From: Bacteroidaceae bacterium
GTDB lineage: Bacteria; Bacteroidota; Bacteroidia; Bacteroidales; Bacteroidaceae
NCBI GenBank assembly: GCA_900770665.1
Contig: CAAGKZ010000001.1
Location: 1 to 32,441, forward strand
Direction: 5' to 3'
Length of the DNA: 32,441 bases
Made by a program: the position numbers and the translations under genes. The notes beneath the pieces were generated by a model. That model made no database searches. It had not been told where the DNA came from and saw only the letters and a list, made by a program, of their open reading frames with translations. Below, piece by piece: positions 15,962 through 24,620 of the stretch (positions are counted from its first letter, which is position 1; every line of letters starts with the position of its first letter).

Positions 15962-17305
15962 ATGGAATTTACACTAAAAAATCAGGATGCAACTAGTGCA
16001 ATCCTTTCAGTAAACATTCAGGAGGCCGATTATGCGGCTTTGGTTGAGAAGCAGTTGAAGAATTTCCGTCAGAAGGCAAATGTTCCCGGTTTCCGTCCGG
16101 GTATGGTGCCCATGGGCTTGATTAAGAAGCAGTACGGTACAGCTGTTAAGGCTGAGGAGATTAACAAGTTGTTGCAGACAAAAATCTTCGAATATATCAG
16201 AGAGAACAAGATTGATATGCTTGGCGAGCCACTCCCCATTGAGGAGCAGCAGGCAAATATCAACATGGTCGAGGACAAGGAGTTTACTTTCGAGTTCGAG
16301 ATTGCACTTGCTCCAAAGTTCGACGCAGTACTTGACAAGAATGACTCTCTTGCATACTACAGAATACAGCCTACCGACGAGATGGTTCAGGGTCAGGTAG
16401 ATGCCTTCGCACAGCGTTGTGGCGAGTACAAGCAGGTTGAGTCTTATGAGGCCGGTGATATGCTCAAGGGTACATTGACCGAGTCTGTTGAGGATGGTAT
16501 TGTAGTACGCGAGGCTGTCATGATGCCTACTTATATGAAGAACGATGAGCAGAAAGCACTCTTCGCCGGTGCAAAGGTAAACGATGTTGTGACATTCAAT
16601 CCTTTCACTGCATTCGATGGCAACGAGGCTGAACTTGCATCACTTCTCAAGGTAGAGAAGAGTGAGGTTGCTGCTCACAATGGCGAGTTTACATTTGCTG
16701 TAACCGAAATCACACGTTTCGTTGCAAGCGAAATCAACCAGAATGTGTTTGATGCAGCATTCGGCAAGGATGCAGTTAAGAGCGAGGAGGAGTTCCGTGC
16801 CAAGATCGCCGAGCAGTTTGAGGCTCGTTTCGAGGTTGAGAGCGACTACAAGCTTTTGATGGATGTACGCGACTATCTCATGAACAAGGTTGGCAAGCTC
16901 GAGTTCAACGAGGCTATCCTCCGTCGCATTATGGATGCAAACAAGGCCGAGGGTGAGACTGTAAGCGAAGAGGATTTCCAGAAGAGCCTTACAGAACTCC
17001 GTTGGCACTTGGTTAAGGAGCAGCTTGCGAAGAAGTTCGAGATTAAGATTGACGACAACGATGTTCTTGGTGTGGCAAAGGGCGCTACACGCGACCAGTT
17101 TGCACAGTATGGCATGGCCAACGTTCCCGAGGATTTGCTCGAGAACTATGCTAAGGAGATGCTCAAGCAGGAGAAGACACGCGAGGCTCTCATCAACCGT
17201 GCAGTTGACGTGAAACTCATTCAGGCTATCAAGGCTGCAATTACCTTGAACGAGGAGAAGGTTTCTGTTGAGGATTTCAACAAAAAAGTATCTGAAAACG
17301 CTTAA
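15962..17305 (+). CDS. tig: Trigger factor, ribosome-associated chaperone
   Basis: A 447-residue trigger factor, which sits at the ribosomal exit tunnel and folds nascent chains. I start at the ATG at 15962 (MEFTLKNQD), preceded by an A/T-rich leader, rather than at an ATG 48 bases upstream (15914), because the family begins at this point. The ribosome-binding tail is visible as NFRQKANVPGFRPGMVPMGL, containing the G-F-R-x-G signature. The FKBP-like PPIase domain (about 150-240) and the long helical C-terminal domain follow. The PPIase domain is divergent, as usual in Bacteroidetes. It is directly upstream of clpP and clpX, the common tig-clpP-clpX order of protein quality control. Confidence 0.95.
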   Translation: MEFTLKNQDATSAILSVNIQEADYAALVEKQLKNFRQKANVPGFRPGMVPMGLIKKQYGTAVKAEEINKLLQTKIFEYIRENKIDMLGEPLPIEEQQANINMVEDKEFTFEFEIALAPKFDAVLDKNDSLAYYRIQPTDEMVQGQVDAFAQRCGEYKQVESYEAGDMLKGTLTESVEDGIVVREAVMMPTYMKNDEQKALFAGAKVNDVVTFNPFTAFDGNEAELASLLKVEKSEVAAHNGEFTFAVTEITRFVASEINQNVFDAAFGKDAVKSEEEFRAKIAEQFEARFEVESDYKLLMDVRDYLMNKVGKLEFNEAILRRIMDANKAEGETVSEEDFQKSLTELRWHLVKEQLAKKFEIKIDDNDVLGVAKGATRDQFAQYGMANVPEDLLENYAKEMLKQEKTREALINRAVDVKLIQAIKAAITLNEEKVSVEDFNKKVSENA

Positions 17306-17323
17306 TATATAGCAAAGGGTATT

Positions 17324-17363
17324 GTTCCGGCCTATTGGGCGTGCCCCATAGGCCGGAACTTTT
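17324..17363 (+). terminator. Hairpin between tig and clpP
   Basis: GTTCCGGCCTAT (17324-17335) and ATAGGCCGGAAC (17348-17359) form a 12-bp perfect stem, extended by GGGC/GCCC after one T/C mismatch. Only TTTT follows, and no TAnnTTTG promoter is seen before clpP. It may be a partial terminator or an RNA stabiliser that tunes clpPX expression below tig. Confidence 0.65.
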
Positions 17364-17390
17364 ATTAATGACAAATTAAAAAAGGTTGTT

Positions 17391-18062
17391 ATGGAGAGAG
17401 ATGATTTTAAAAAGTATGCAACCAAGCATCTTGGCATGAACAGCATGGTGCTTGACGATGTGATTAAGGCGCAGTCACAGTATTTGAACCCATATATTCT
17501 TGAGGAGAGACAATTGAACGTGACACAGATGGATGTGTTTTCGCGTCTGATGATGGACAGAATTATTTTCCTGGGAACACAGATTGATGATTATACAGCC
17601 AACACCCTGCAGGCACAGTTGCTGTATCTTGATTCTGTCGACAGCGGTAAGGATATCTCTATCTATATCAATTCTCCCGGCGGTTCTGTGTATGCCGGTT
17701 TGGGGATATATGATACAATGCAGTTCATTTCAAGTGACGTCGCTACCATCTGTACCGGTATGGCTGCAAGCATGGCTGCCGTGTTGCTTGTGGCAGGTGC
17801 CGAGGGCAAGCGTTCGGCGTTGACGCACAGCCGCGTGATGATACACCAGCCTCTTGGTGGTGTACAGGGTCAGGCGAGTGACATTGAGATTACTGCCCGC
17901 GAAATCCAGAAATTGAAGAAGGAACTCTATACCATAATTTCGGATCACAGCAAACAGCCTTTTGACAAAGTGTGGACCGACAGTGACCGCGATTACTGGA
18001 TGACAGCAGCCGAGGCTCAGGAGTATGGTATGATTGACCGCGTACTTACACGTAAAATATAA
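17391..18062 (+). CDS. clpP: ATP-dependent Clp protease proteolytic subunit
   Basis: A 223-residue ClpP, the serine peptidase that forms two stacked heptamer rings and degrades proteins fed in by ClpX. The catalytic triad is Ser127 (TGMAASMAA), His152 (VMIHQPLGG) and Asp201 (SDRDYWMTA). The handle region and the oxyanion motif INSPGGSV (94-100) are intact. The N-terminus is about 20 residues longer than that of mature E. coli ClpP, consistent with a propeptide. clpX follows after eight bases, so the two are co-translated. Only one ClpP is seen here. Confidence 0.97.
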   Translation: MERDDFKKYATKHLGMNSMVLDDVIKAQSQYLNPYILEERQLNVTQMDVFSRLMMDRIIFLGTQIDDYTANTLQAQLLYLDSVDSGKDISIYINSPGGSVYAGLGIYDTMQFISSDVATICTGMAASMAAVLLVAGAEGKRSALTHSRVMIHQPLGGVQGQASDIEITAREIQKLKKELYTIISDHSKQPFDKVWTDSDRDYWMTAAEAQEYGMIDRVLTRKI

Positions 18063-18070
18063 TTCAATCA

Positions 18071-19294
18071 ATGGCAGAGAAAGGAAAGAAACGTTGTAGT
18101 TTCTGTGGCAGAACCGAGGATCAGGTAGCTTTGCTCATGACCGGAATGACCGGATATATATGTAACGACTGTGTTGAGCAGGCTCACAATATATTGCGCG
18201 AGGAGGCATTGTTGCCAAAAAGCGACTTCGACATGAAGGAACTTCCCAAACCAAAGGAGATTAAGGAGTTCCTTGATGGGTATGTCATTGGACAGGACGA
18301 GGCAAAGTGCGCTCTCGCAGTGTCGGTATATAATCACTACAAACGTCTCATGCAACGCGATGCAGCCGACGAGGTAGAGATTGAAAAGAGCAACATCATA
18401 ATGGTGGGTAGTACCGGTACCGGCAAGACTCTGCTTGCCCGCACCATTGCCAAGCTTTTGAAGGTACCTTTTACAATTGTGGATGCTACTGTGCTTACCG
18501 AGGCCGGATACGTGGGCGAAGATATTGAGAGTATCCTTACCCGTCTTCTTCAGGTTGCCGACTATAACGTGGAGGAGGCCGAGCGTGGAATTGTGTTCAT
18601 TGATGAGATTGATAAGATTGCCCGCAAAAGCGACAATCCATCCATTACCCGCGATGTAAGTGGCGAGGGTGTGCAGCAGGGATTGCTCAAGTTGCTTGAG
18701 GGTTCGGTGGTGAATGTTCCCCCTCAGGGTGGCCGCAAGCATCCCGACCAGAAGATGATAGCTGTGAATACAAAACACATCCTGTTCATTTGTGGCGGAG
18801 CATTCGATGGTATCGAAAAGAAGATTGCGCAGCGCTTGAATACTCATGTCGTAGGTTACAATTCGGTGCAGAACAAGATGCATATTGACAAGGGTGACAT
18901 GATGCAGTATATCATGCCGCAGGATTTGCGCTCGTTCGGCTTGATTCCCGAAATTATTGGTCGTCTGCCAATTCTCACGTCGTTGCGCCCGCTCGACCGT
19001 GGTGCTTTGCGCAACATCCTGACCGAGCCAAAGAACTCCATCGTTAAGCAGTATGTCAAGCTTATGGCGATGGATGGCGTTGAGCTTACTTTCGATGATG
19101 AAACTCTTGAGTATATTGTTGACACGGCTGTTGAGTATAAGCTTGGCGCGCGCGGCCTGCGTTCAATAGTAGAGTCCATTATGATGGAAAAGATGTTCGA
19201 GATTCCATCAAGCGGTGTGAAAACATGCAATATAACAAAGTCTTATGCGCAAAGTCAGGTTGAAAAAAGCGCTGTTATAAATTGTGCTGTATAA
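18071..19294 (+). CDS. clpX: ATP-dependent Clp protease unfoldase ClpX
   Basis: A 407-residue AAA+ unfoldase that recognises substrates and feeds them to ClpP. The N-terminal zinc domain has Cys9, Cys12, Cys31 and Cys34. Walker A is GSTGTGKT (about 113-120), Walker B FIDEIDKI near 177, and the sensor-2 arginine is in GARGLRSI. The pore-loop motif GYVGED is present. The ClpP-docking loop, IGF in E. coli, here reads VGY (NTHVVGYNS). The ATG lies eight bases after clpP. A terminator with a perfect 9-bp stem follows at 19316. Confidence 0.97.
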   Translation: MAEKGKKRCSFCGRTEDQVALLMTGMTGYICNDCVEQAHNILREEALLPKSDFDMKELPKPKEIKEFLDGYVIGQDEAKCALAVSVYNHYKRLMQRDAADEVEIEKSNIIMVGSTGTGKTLLARTIAKLLKVPFTIVDATVLTEAGYVGEDIESILTRLLQVADYNVEEAERGIVFIDEIDKIARKSDNPSITRDVSGEGVQQGLLKLLEGSVVNVPPQGGRKHPDQKMIAVNTKHILFICGGAFDGIEKKIAQRLNTHVVGYNSVQNKMHIDKGDMMQYIMPQDLRSFGLIPEIIGRLPILTSLRPLDRGALRNILTEPKNSIVKQYVKLMAMDGVELTFDDETLEYIVDTAVEYKLGARGLRSIVESIMMEKMFEIPSSGVKTCNITKSYAQSQVEKSAVINCAV

Positions 19295-19315
19295 GATATT
19301 GATGCGATTGTATTG

Positions 19316-19348
19316 ACGGCAAGCTTTTATGGGCTTGCCGTTTGTTTT
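19316..19348 (+). terminator. Intrinsic terminator after clpX
   Basis: ACGGCAAGC (19316-19324) and GCTTGCCGT (19333-19341) form a perfect 9-bp stem with an eight-base loop and are followed by TTGTTTT. It closes the tig-clpP-clpX unit ahead of the recQ promoter. Confidence 0.85.
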
Positions 19349-19398
19349 AGTCTCTATTGACTTTTTTGCATTATTTGTGAAAATATATTTGAAAAAAG

Positions 19399-19430
19399 TT
19401 GTGCGTTTAATTTATATATTTATAACTTTG
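19399..19430 (+). promoter_or_regulatory. Promoter for recQ-guaB
   Basis: TTG at 19399-19401 and TAACTTTG at 19423-19430 are separated by 21 bases. The -7 box is an exact TAnnTTTG match, and the recQ ATG lies about 24 bases downstream. Confidence 0.75.
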
Positions 19431-19453
19431 TTTTCAAATAGGCATATTATAAG

Positions 19454-21628
19454 ATGGCAAAGAAGTGTAATTTAACGGAGGCTCTCAAGGAGAACTTTGG
19501 TTTTGACAAGTTCAAAGGTGACCAGGAGGCTGTCATCAAGAACTTGCTTGCAGGCAATGATGCCTTTGTTCTGATGCCTACTGGTGGTGGCAAATCGCTT
19601 TGTTACCAGCTACCTTCGCTTGTTATGGAGGGAACGGCAATAGTCATCTCTCCGCTAATTGCTTTGATGAAGAATCAGGTCGATGCAATCAGAAATCTCA
19701 ACGAGGAGGATGGCGTGGCCCATTTCCTGAACTCTTCTCTTACAAAGCAGGCAATAGAAGAGGTTAAGGAGGATGTGCTTTCCGGTAAGACAAAACTGCT
19801 GTATGTTGCTCCCGAGTCCTTGACTAAAGAGGAGAATGTGGAGTTTCTTAAAAGTATCAAGATCTCTTTCTATGCGATAGATGAGGCACACTGTATATCG
19901 GAGTGGGGGCACGATTTTCGTCCCGAGTACCGTCGTATACGTCCCATTATGAATGAGATTGGTCGGGCTCCGATAATAGCGCTTACAGCCACAGCCACAA
20001 CAAAGGTGCGCGATGACATCAAGAAGAATTTGGGAATACAGGATGCTCCTGATTTCAAGTCATCGTTCAACCGCCCTAACCTCTATTACGAGGTACGTCC
20101 CAAAACAAAGGACGTTGACAAGGAGATTATCAAGTTTATAAAGGCAAACCCGGGCAAATCGGGAATTATATATTGTTTAAGCCGCAAGAAGGTGGAGGAA
20201 TTGGCCGAGATATTGCAGACAAATGAGATTTCGGCAAAGGCCTATCATGCAGGCATGGATTCCGTGATGAGGTCGCAGACACAGGATGACTTCATCATGG
20301 AGAAGATTGATGTCATTGTTGCAACGATTGCATTCGGTATGGGTATCGACAAACCCGATGTGCGTTATGTCATCCATTATGATATCCCAAAGAGCCTTGA
20401 GGGATACTATCAGGAGACCGGACGTGCCGGACGTGATGGGGGCGAAGGACAGTGCATCGCTTTTTACAATAATAAGGATTTACAGAAATTGGAGAAATTC
20501 CTTGAGGGTAAACCGCTTGCAGAACAGTATATAGGTCGTCAGCTGTTGCATGAGACGACTGCCTATGCCGAGTCTTCGGTTTGCCGGAGGAAATTATTGT
20601 TACATTATTTTGGTGAGAGTTACGACGTGGAAAATTGTGGAAATTGTGACAACTGCCTGACGCCTAAAAAGCAGGTAGAGGCAAAAGAGTTGCTTGAGAC
20701 TGTCTTGGAAACCATTTTGGCATTGAAGGAGAATTTCAAGACCGATTATGTAATAGATGTCCTTTTGGGCAAGGAGACCGCTGATGTCATATCACATAAT
20801 CATGACGAACTGGAGTGTTTCGGTTGTGGTGATGATGAGGACGCAAAGCGTTGGAATGCTGTCATTCGCCAGGCTTTGATTGCCGGTTATCTTGACAAGG
20901 ATGTAGAGAATTATGGTTTGCTCAAGGTTACAAAGCAGGGACACTCTTTCATGAAGAAACCTGTTTCTTTCAAGATAGTCGAGGATAGGGACTTTGATGA
21001 AGAGGAGACAATTGTTCAGGCATCAAGTTCGTCTGCTGTGGATCCTGCGCTTTTTGCAATGCTCAAGGATTTGCGCAAGAAATTGTCGAAGCAGTTGGAG
21101 TTGCCTCCTTATGTGATATTCCAGGATCCTTCGCTTGAGGCAATGGCTACAACATATCCCATTACCATTGATGAACTGAAGAATGTTCCCGGTGTTGGCG
21201 AGGGTAAGGCCAAACGTTATGGCGAGGAGTTCTGCGCTCTTATTAAACGTCACTGCGAGGAGAATGAGATAGACCGCCCCGAGGATATACGCATACGCAC
21301 TGTTGCCAACAAGTCAAAGTTAAAGGTTGCCATAATCAACGCTATTGACCGCAAGGTGGCACTTGATGACTTGGCAATAAGCAAGGGCGTGGAGTTTGAT
21401 GAACTGCTCGATGATGTGGAGTCTATCGTATACTCAGGTACAAAGTTGAATATAGACTACTTCCTTGAGGAGATTCTTGATGAGGAGAACCTGAATGAGA
21501 TATATGACTACTTCAAGACATCCGATACTGATTCTATTGATGTTGCCATAGAAGAACTTGGCGGCGAGTATACAGAGGAGGAGATTCGTCTTGTACGTGT
21601 GAAATTCATTTCTGAGGTTGGAAACTGA
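19454..21628 (+). CDS. recQ: ATP-dependent DNA helicase RecQ
   Basis: A 724-residue 3'-5' DNA helicase of the RecQ family, active in recombination and replication-fork repair. Walker A lies in MPTGGGKSLCYQLP (about 41-54), with DEAH in IDEAHCISEWGHDFR near 143 and motif VI in QETGRAGRDG. The RQC zinc cluster runs from CRRKLLLHYF to CGNCDNC, followed by a winged helix. One HRDC domain is seen near 532-605 (DPALFAMLKDLRKKLS). The tail of about 110 residues beyond HRDC includes an acidic stretch. guaB begins 28 bases after the stop without a separate promoter, so the two are probably co-transcribed. Confidence 0.95.
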   Translation: MAKKCNLTEALKENFGFDKFKGDQEAVIKNLLAGNDAFVLMPTGGGKSLCYQLPSLVMEGTAIVISPLIALMKNQVDAIRNLNEEDGVAHFLNSSLTKQAIEEVKEDVLSGKTKLLYVAPESLTKEENVEFLKSIKISFYAIDEAHCISEWGHDFRPEYRRIRPIMNEIGRAPIIALTATATTKVRDDIKKNLGIQDAPDFKSSFNRPNLYYEVRPKTKDVDKEIIKFIKANPGKSGIIYCLSRKKVEELAEILQTNEISAKAYHAGMDSVMRSQTQDDFIMEKIDVIVATIAFGMGIDKPDVRYVIHYDIPKSLEGYYQETGRAGRDGGEGQCIAFYNNKDLQKLEKFLEGKPLAEQYIGRQLLHETTAYAESSVCRRKLLLHYFGESYDVENCGNCDNCLTPKKQVEAKELLETVLETILALKENFKTDYVIDVLLGKETADVISHNHDELECFGCGDDEDAKRWNAVIRQALIAGYLDKDVENYGLLKVTKQGHSFMKKPVSFKIVEDRDFDEEETIVQASSSSAVDPALFAMLKDLRKKLSKQLELPPYVIFQDPSLEAMATTYPITIDELKNVPGVGEGKAKRYGEEFCALIKRHCEENEIDRPEDIRIRTVANKSKLKVAIINAIDRKVALDDLAISKGVEFDELLDDVESIVYSGTKLNIDYFLEEILDEENLNEIYDYFKTSDTDSIDVAIEELGGEYTEEEIRLVRVKFISEVGN

Positions 21629-21656
21629 TTTAGAAAAGAAAAATATATATAGCTAT

Positions 21657-23138
21657 ATGAATGATTTTATAAAAGAAAAGATTGTGATGGACGGCTTGAC
21701 CTATGACGATGTATTGCTCATTCCTGCGTACTCCGAGGTGTTGCCGAAAGGTGTTTCATTGAAAACCAAGTTCTCAAGAAATATCGAGTTGAACGTTCCG
21801 TTCGTAACTGCAGCCATGGATACCGTAACCGAGGCAAAGATGGCTATTGCAATTGCCCGCGAGGGTGGTATCGGTGTTATCCACAAGAATATGTCCATTG
21901 AGGAGCAGGCACATCAGGTTGCCATTGTAAAGCGTGCCGAGAATGGCATGATTTACGATCCAATTACAATAAAGGCAAATTCTACAGTGAAGGATACTCT
22001 TGACCTTATGGCTGAATATCATATCGGTGGTATTCCTGTGGTTGATGATTGCAAGAAACTTGTAGGTATCGTTACAAACCGCGATCTCCGTTTTGAGACA
22101 AACATGGCACGCCCCATCTGCGAAATTATGACGCCTGCCGAGAAACTTGTTGTCATTCATCAGCAGACAGATATGGAGGCTGCTGCCAAAATTTTGCGTG
22201 AGAACAAGATTGAGAAGCTTCCGGTTGTCGACAATGACGGAAAGTTGGTTGGTCTTATCACATACAAGGATATTACAAAGGCAAAAGACAAACCAATGGC
22301 ATGCAAGGATAGCAAGGGACGCTTGCGTGTTGCAGCCGGTGTAGGTGTTACCGGTGACGCGATGGAGCGCATCAAGGCACTTGTCGATGCCGGTGTCGAT
22401 GCAGTTGTAATTGACACAGCCCATGGTCACTCTGCCGGTGTTGTGCAGAAACTCAAGGAGGCGAAGGCTCTCTTCCCACAAATTGATATTGTTGTCGGTA
22501 ACGTTGCAACAGGCGAGGCTGCCAAGATGTTGGCCGATGCCGGTGCTGATGCCGTTAAGGTAGGTATCGGTCCTGGTTCTATCTGTACAACACGTGTTGT
22601 TGCCGGTGTAGGTGTACCACAGCTCTCTGCTGTGTATGACGTTGCCAAGGCACTTGAGGGTACCGGTGTGCCTTTGATTGCCGATGGTGGCTTGCGCTAC
22701 TCGGGTGATGTCGTAAAGGCGTTGGCTGCCGGTGGTTACTGTGTAATGATTGGTTCGCTTGTTGCCGGTACTGAGGAATCACCAGGTGACACAATTATCT
22801 TCAACGGTCGTAAGTTCAAGTCATACCGCGGTATGGGCTCATTGGAGGCAATGGAGAATGGTTCAAAGGACCGTTATTTCCAGGCCGATACTGCCGACAA
22901 GAAGAAGCTTGTACCCGAGGGTATCGCGGCACGTGTGCCTTATAAGGGAACACTCTTCGAGGTTATCTATCAGTTGGTAGGTGGTTTGCGCTCAGGTATG
23001 GGCTATTGTGGTGCAAAGGATATCGAGGCTTTGCACAATGCGAAATTCGTTCGTATAACAAATGCTGGTGTGCTTGAGAGCCATCCGCACGATGTCTCTA
23101 TCACCAGCGAGGCTCCAAACTATAGTCGTCCCGAATAA
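21657..23138 (+). CDS. guaB: IMP dehydrogenase
   Basis: A 493-residue inosine-5'-monophosphate dehydrogenase, which oxidises IMP to XMP with NAD+ and commits purines to GMP synthesis. I start at the ATG at 21657 (MNDFIKEKIVMDGLTYDDVL) because it fits the family and avoids overlapping recQ, as the upstream TTG would. Two CBS domains lie at about 96-150 and 158-207. The active site GPGSICTTR carries Cys310, and the flap has the Arg-Tyr pair (406-407, SKDRYFQ). All key residues are present. The start of the first PpiC-type gene is 11 bases beyond the stop, suggesting read-through. Confidence 0.97.
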   Translation: MNDFIKEKIVMDGLTYDDVLLIPAYSEVLPKGVSLKTKFSRNIELNVPFVTAAMDTVTEAKMAIAIAREGGIGVIHKNMSIEEQAHQVAIVKRAENGMIYDPITIKANSTVKDTLDLMAEYHIGGIPVVDDCKKLVGIVTNRDLRFETNMARPICEIMTPAEKLVVIHQQTDMEAAAKILRENKIEKLPVVDNDGKLVGLITYKDITKAKDKPMACKDSKGRLRVAAGVGVTGDAMERIKALVDAGVDAVVIDTAHGHSAGVVQKLKEAKALFPQIDIVVGNVATGEAAKMLADAGADAVKVGIGPGSICTTRVVAGVGVPQLSAVYDVAKALEGTGVPLIADGGLRYSGDVVKALAAGGYCVMIGSLVAGTEESPGDTIIFNGRKFKSYRGMGSLEAMENGSKDRYFQADTADKKKLVPEGIAARVPYKGTLFEVIYQLVGGLRSGMGYCGAKDIEALHNAKFVRITNAGVLESHPHDVSITSEAPNYSRPE

Positions 23139-23149
23139 AAAGAACAAGA

Positions 23150-24565
23150 ATGAGATTAAAGAATATAGCAGCACTTCTGTTGCTGGCTTCTACAACAGCA
23201 TTGGCACAGGTTGCAGACCCTGTGCTGATGCGCGTTAATGGCAAGGAGGTTACACGCTCAGAATTTGAGTATGCCTTCAATAAAAACAACACCAATCTGG
23301 CAGGCGAGGGGCAGACTGTGAAGGAGTATCTTCCGATGTATGTCGATTTCAAACTTAAGGTTGCCGAGGCCGAGGCGTTGCAACTCGATACTCTCACATC
23401 TTTTAAGGAGGAGTATGAACGCGACCGCAAACTGATGGCCGAGAACTATCTCGTTGATACCTGCTTTATCAATGATGAGGCATATAAGATATATGCAAAG
23501 GACTCTGCTACAATAGGTCGTGACGGTTTTGTCGAGGTTGCCCACATTGTGTTCCTTGCCAAGCAGACAGCTCCAGCCGAGGAGGTTAAACTGGCAAAGG
23601 CCAGAATAGATTCGGCGTATGCCATGCTTAATGAGGGAAAGACATTTGAAGATGTTGCCAAACATTTCAATATCCCGGCACAAGCAATCCGCTCTTTTGA
23701 AATAGTACGCGGTCAGGTATATCCCGAATTTGAACAGGCTGCATATTCTATTGCTGACGGCACATATTCTGCTCCATTCGAGTCTCCTGCAGGTTTTCAC
23801 ATTGTGAAACGTTTTTCTACTCGTCCTTTTGGTTCTTTTGAGGAGTATAAACCTGCTATTGTGCAGATGCTTGAACAGCAGAATATCCGTGAAGCTGCAC
23901 GTATGAAACGCGGCCGTGACCTTGCGCGTGAATTTGGAGGTGGCTTGACTCCGCAGGAGGCGCTTGCCCGCGAGGATAGTCTGCTTGAAAGCAAGTACCC
24001 CGAGTTCGGCAACCTCATGCGTGAGTATTATGAGGGTCTTCTGTTCTTCGAGGTCTCAACACGCGAAGTATGGAATAAGGTGTCGGCCGATGAGGAGGCG
24101 CTTGCAAAGTACTTCAAGAAGAACAAGAAGAAGTATAAGTTCGAGACTCCCCGTTTCCGTGGAGCCGTAATACAGGCTAATAGTCAAGAGAATCTTGAAA
24201 CAGTGAAGAATATACTTGATGGTCAGAGCTTTGATGATTACAAGTCGGCTATTGAGGCAAATCTTCCTAAAGATTCAGTGCGTACAGTGCGCGTTGAGGT
24301 CGGTATCTTTGCCATAGGTGATAACGCTTGGGTTGACAAGATGGTCTTCGGGCAAGGTGATGGCGGCAAGTTGCGTCGTGGATTTGTCACCGTTGAGACT
24401 GTTGGTACAGTTATTGAAGAGCCCGAAACATATAAAGATGTAAAAGGTCTTGTAACTGCCGATTATCAGAAGTATCTTGAGGAGAAATGGGTTAAATCCC
24501 TGAGAAAAAAATACAAGGTTAAAATTGACAAGAGTGTGCTAAAAACAGTTAACAACCACGATTGA
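23150..24565 (+). CDS. Periplasmic peptidyl-prolyl isomerase, PpiC/SurA type
   Basis: A 471-residue periplasmic protein with a signal peptide (MRLKNIAALLLLASTTALAQ) and a SurA-like N-terminal region of the form VNGKEVTRSEFEYAFNKN. A parvulin (PpiC) domain lies at about 125-225, including EVAHIVFLAK and, near its end, GFHIVKRF. A second, more degenerate region fills the C-terminal half. It is expected to chaperone outer-membrane proteins across the periplasm. It follows guaB after 11 bases and is the first of three consecutive genes of this kind. The C-terminal half lacks a recognisable parvulin core, so one active PPIase site is likely. Confidence 0.88.
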   Translation: MRLKNIAALLLLASTTALAQVADPVLMRVNGKEVTRSEFEYAFNKNNTNLAGEGQTVKEYLPMYVDFKLKVAEAEALQLDTLTSFKEEYERDRKLMAENYLVDTCFINDEAYKIYAKDSATIGRDGFVEVAHIVFLAKQTAPAEEVKLAKARIDSAYAMLNEGKTFEDVAKHFNIPAQAIRSFEIVRGQVYPEFEQAAYSIADGTYSAPFESPAGFHIVKRFSTRPFGSFEEYKPAIVQMLEQQNIREAARMKRGRDLAREFGGGLTPQEALAREDSLLESKYPEFGNLMREYYEGLLFFEVSTREVWNKVSADEEALAKYFKKNKKKYKFETPRFRGAVIQANSQENLETVKNILDGQSFDDYKSAIEANLPKDSVRTVRVEVGIFAIGDNAWVDKMVFGQGDGGKLRRGFVTVETVGTVIEEPETYKDVKGLVTADYQKYLEEKWVKSLRKKYKVKIDKSVLKTVNNHD

Positions 24566-24579
24566 AAAAAATGTTTTTG

Positions 24580-24587
24580 TATCTTTG
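24580..24587 (+). promoter_or_regulatory. Promoter -7 box for the SurA-N-like lipoprotein gene
   Basis: TATCTTTG is an exact TAnnTTTG match located 33 bases before the ATG at 24621. A TTG at 24562-24564 is only 15 bases away, shorter than usual. The box starts just after the previous stop codon, so the envelope genes can be expressed apart from recQ-guaB. Confidence 0.6.
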
Positions 24588-24620
24588 CGACTTGTAGAAT
24601 GCTTTAGATTAAAAAAACAG

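Noticed and set aside
16640..17446. 268-residue minus-strand open frame over tig and the start of clpP
   Set aside because: It overlaps two well-identified genes and crosses the hairpin between them.
18068..18883. 271-residue minus-strand open frame over clpX
   Set aside because: It is fully inside clpX, whose motifs are all conserved.
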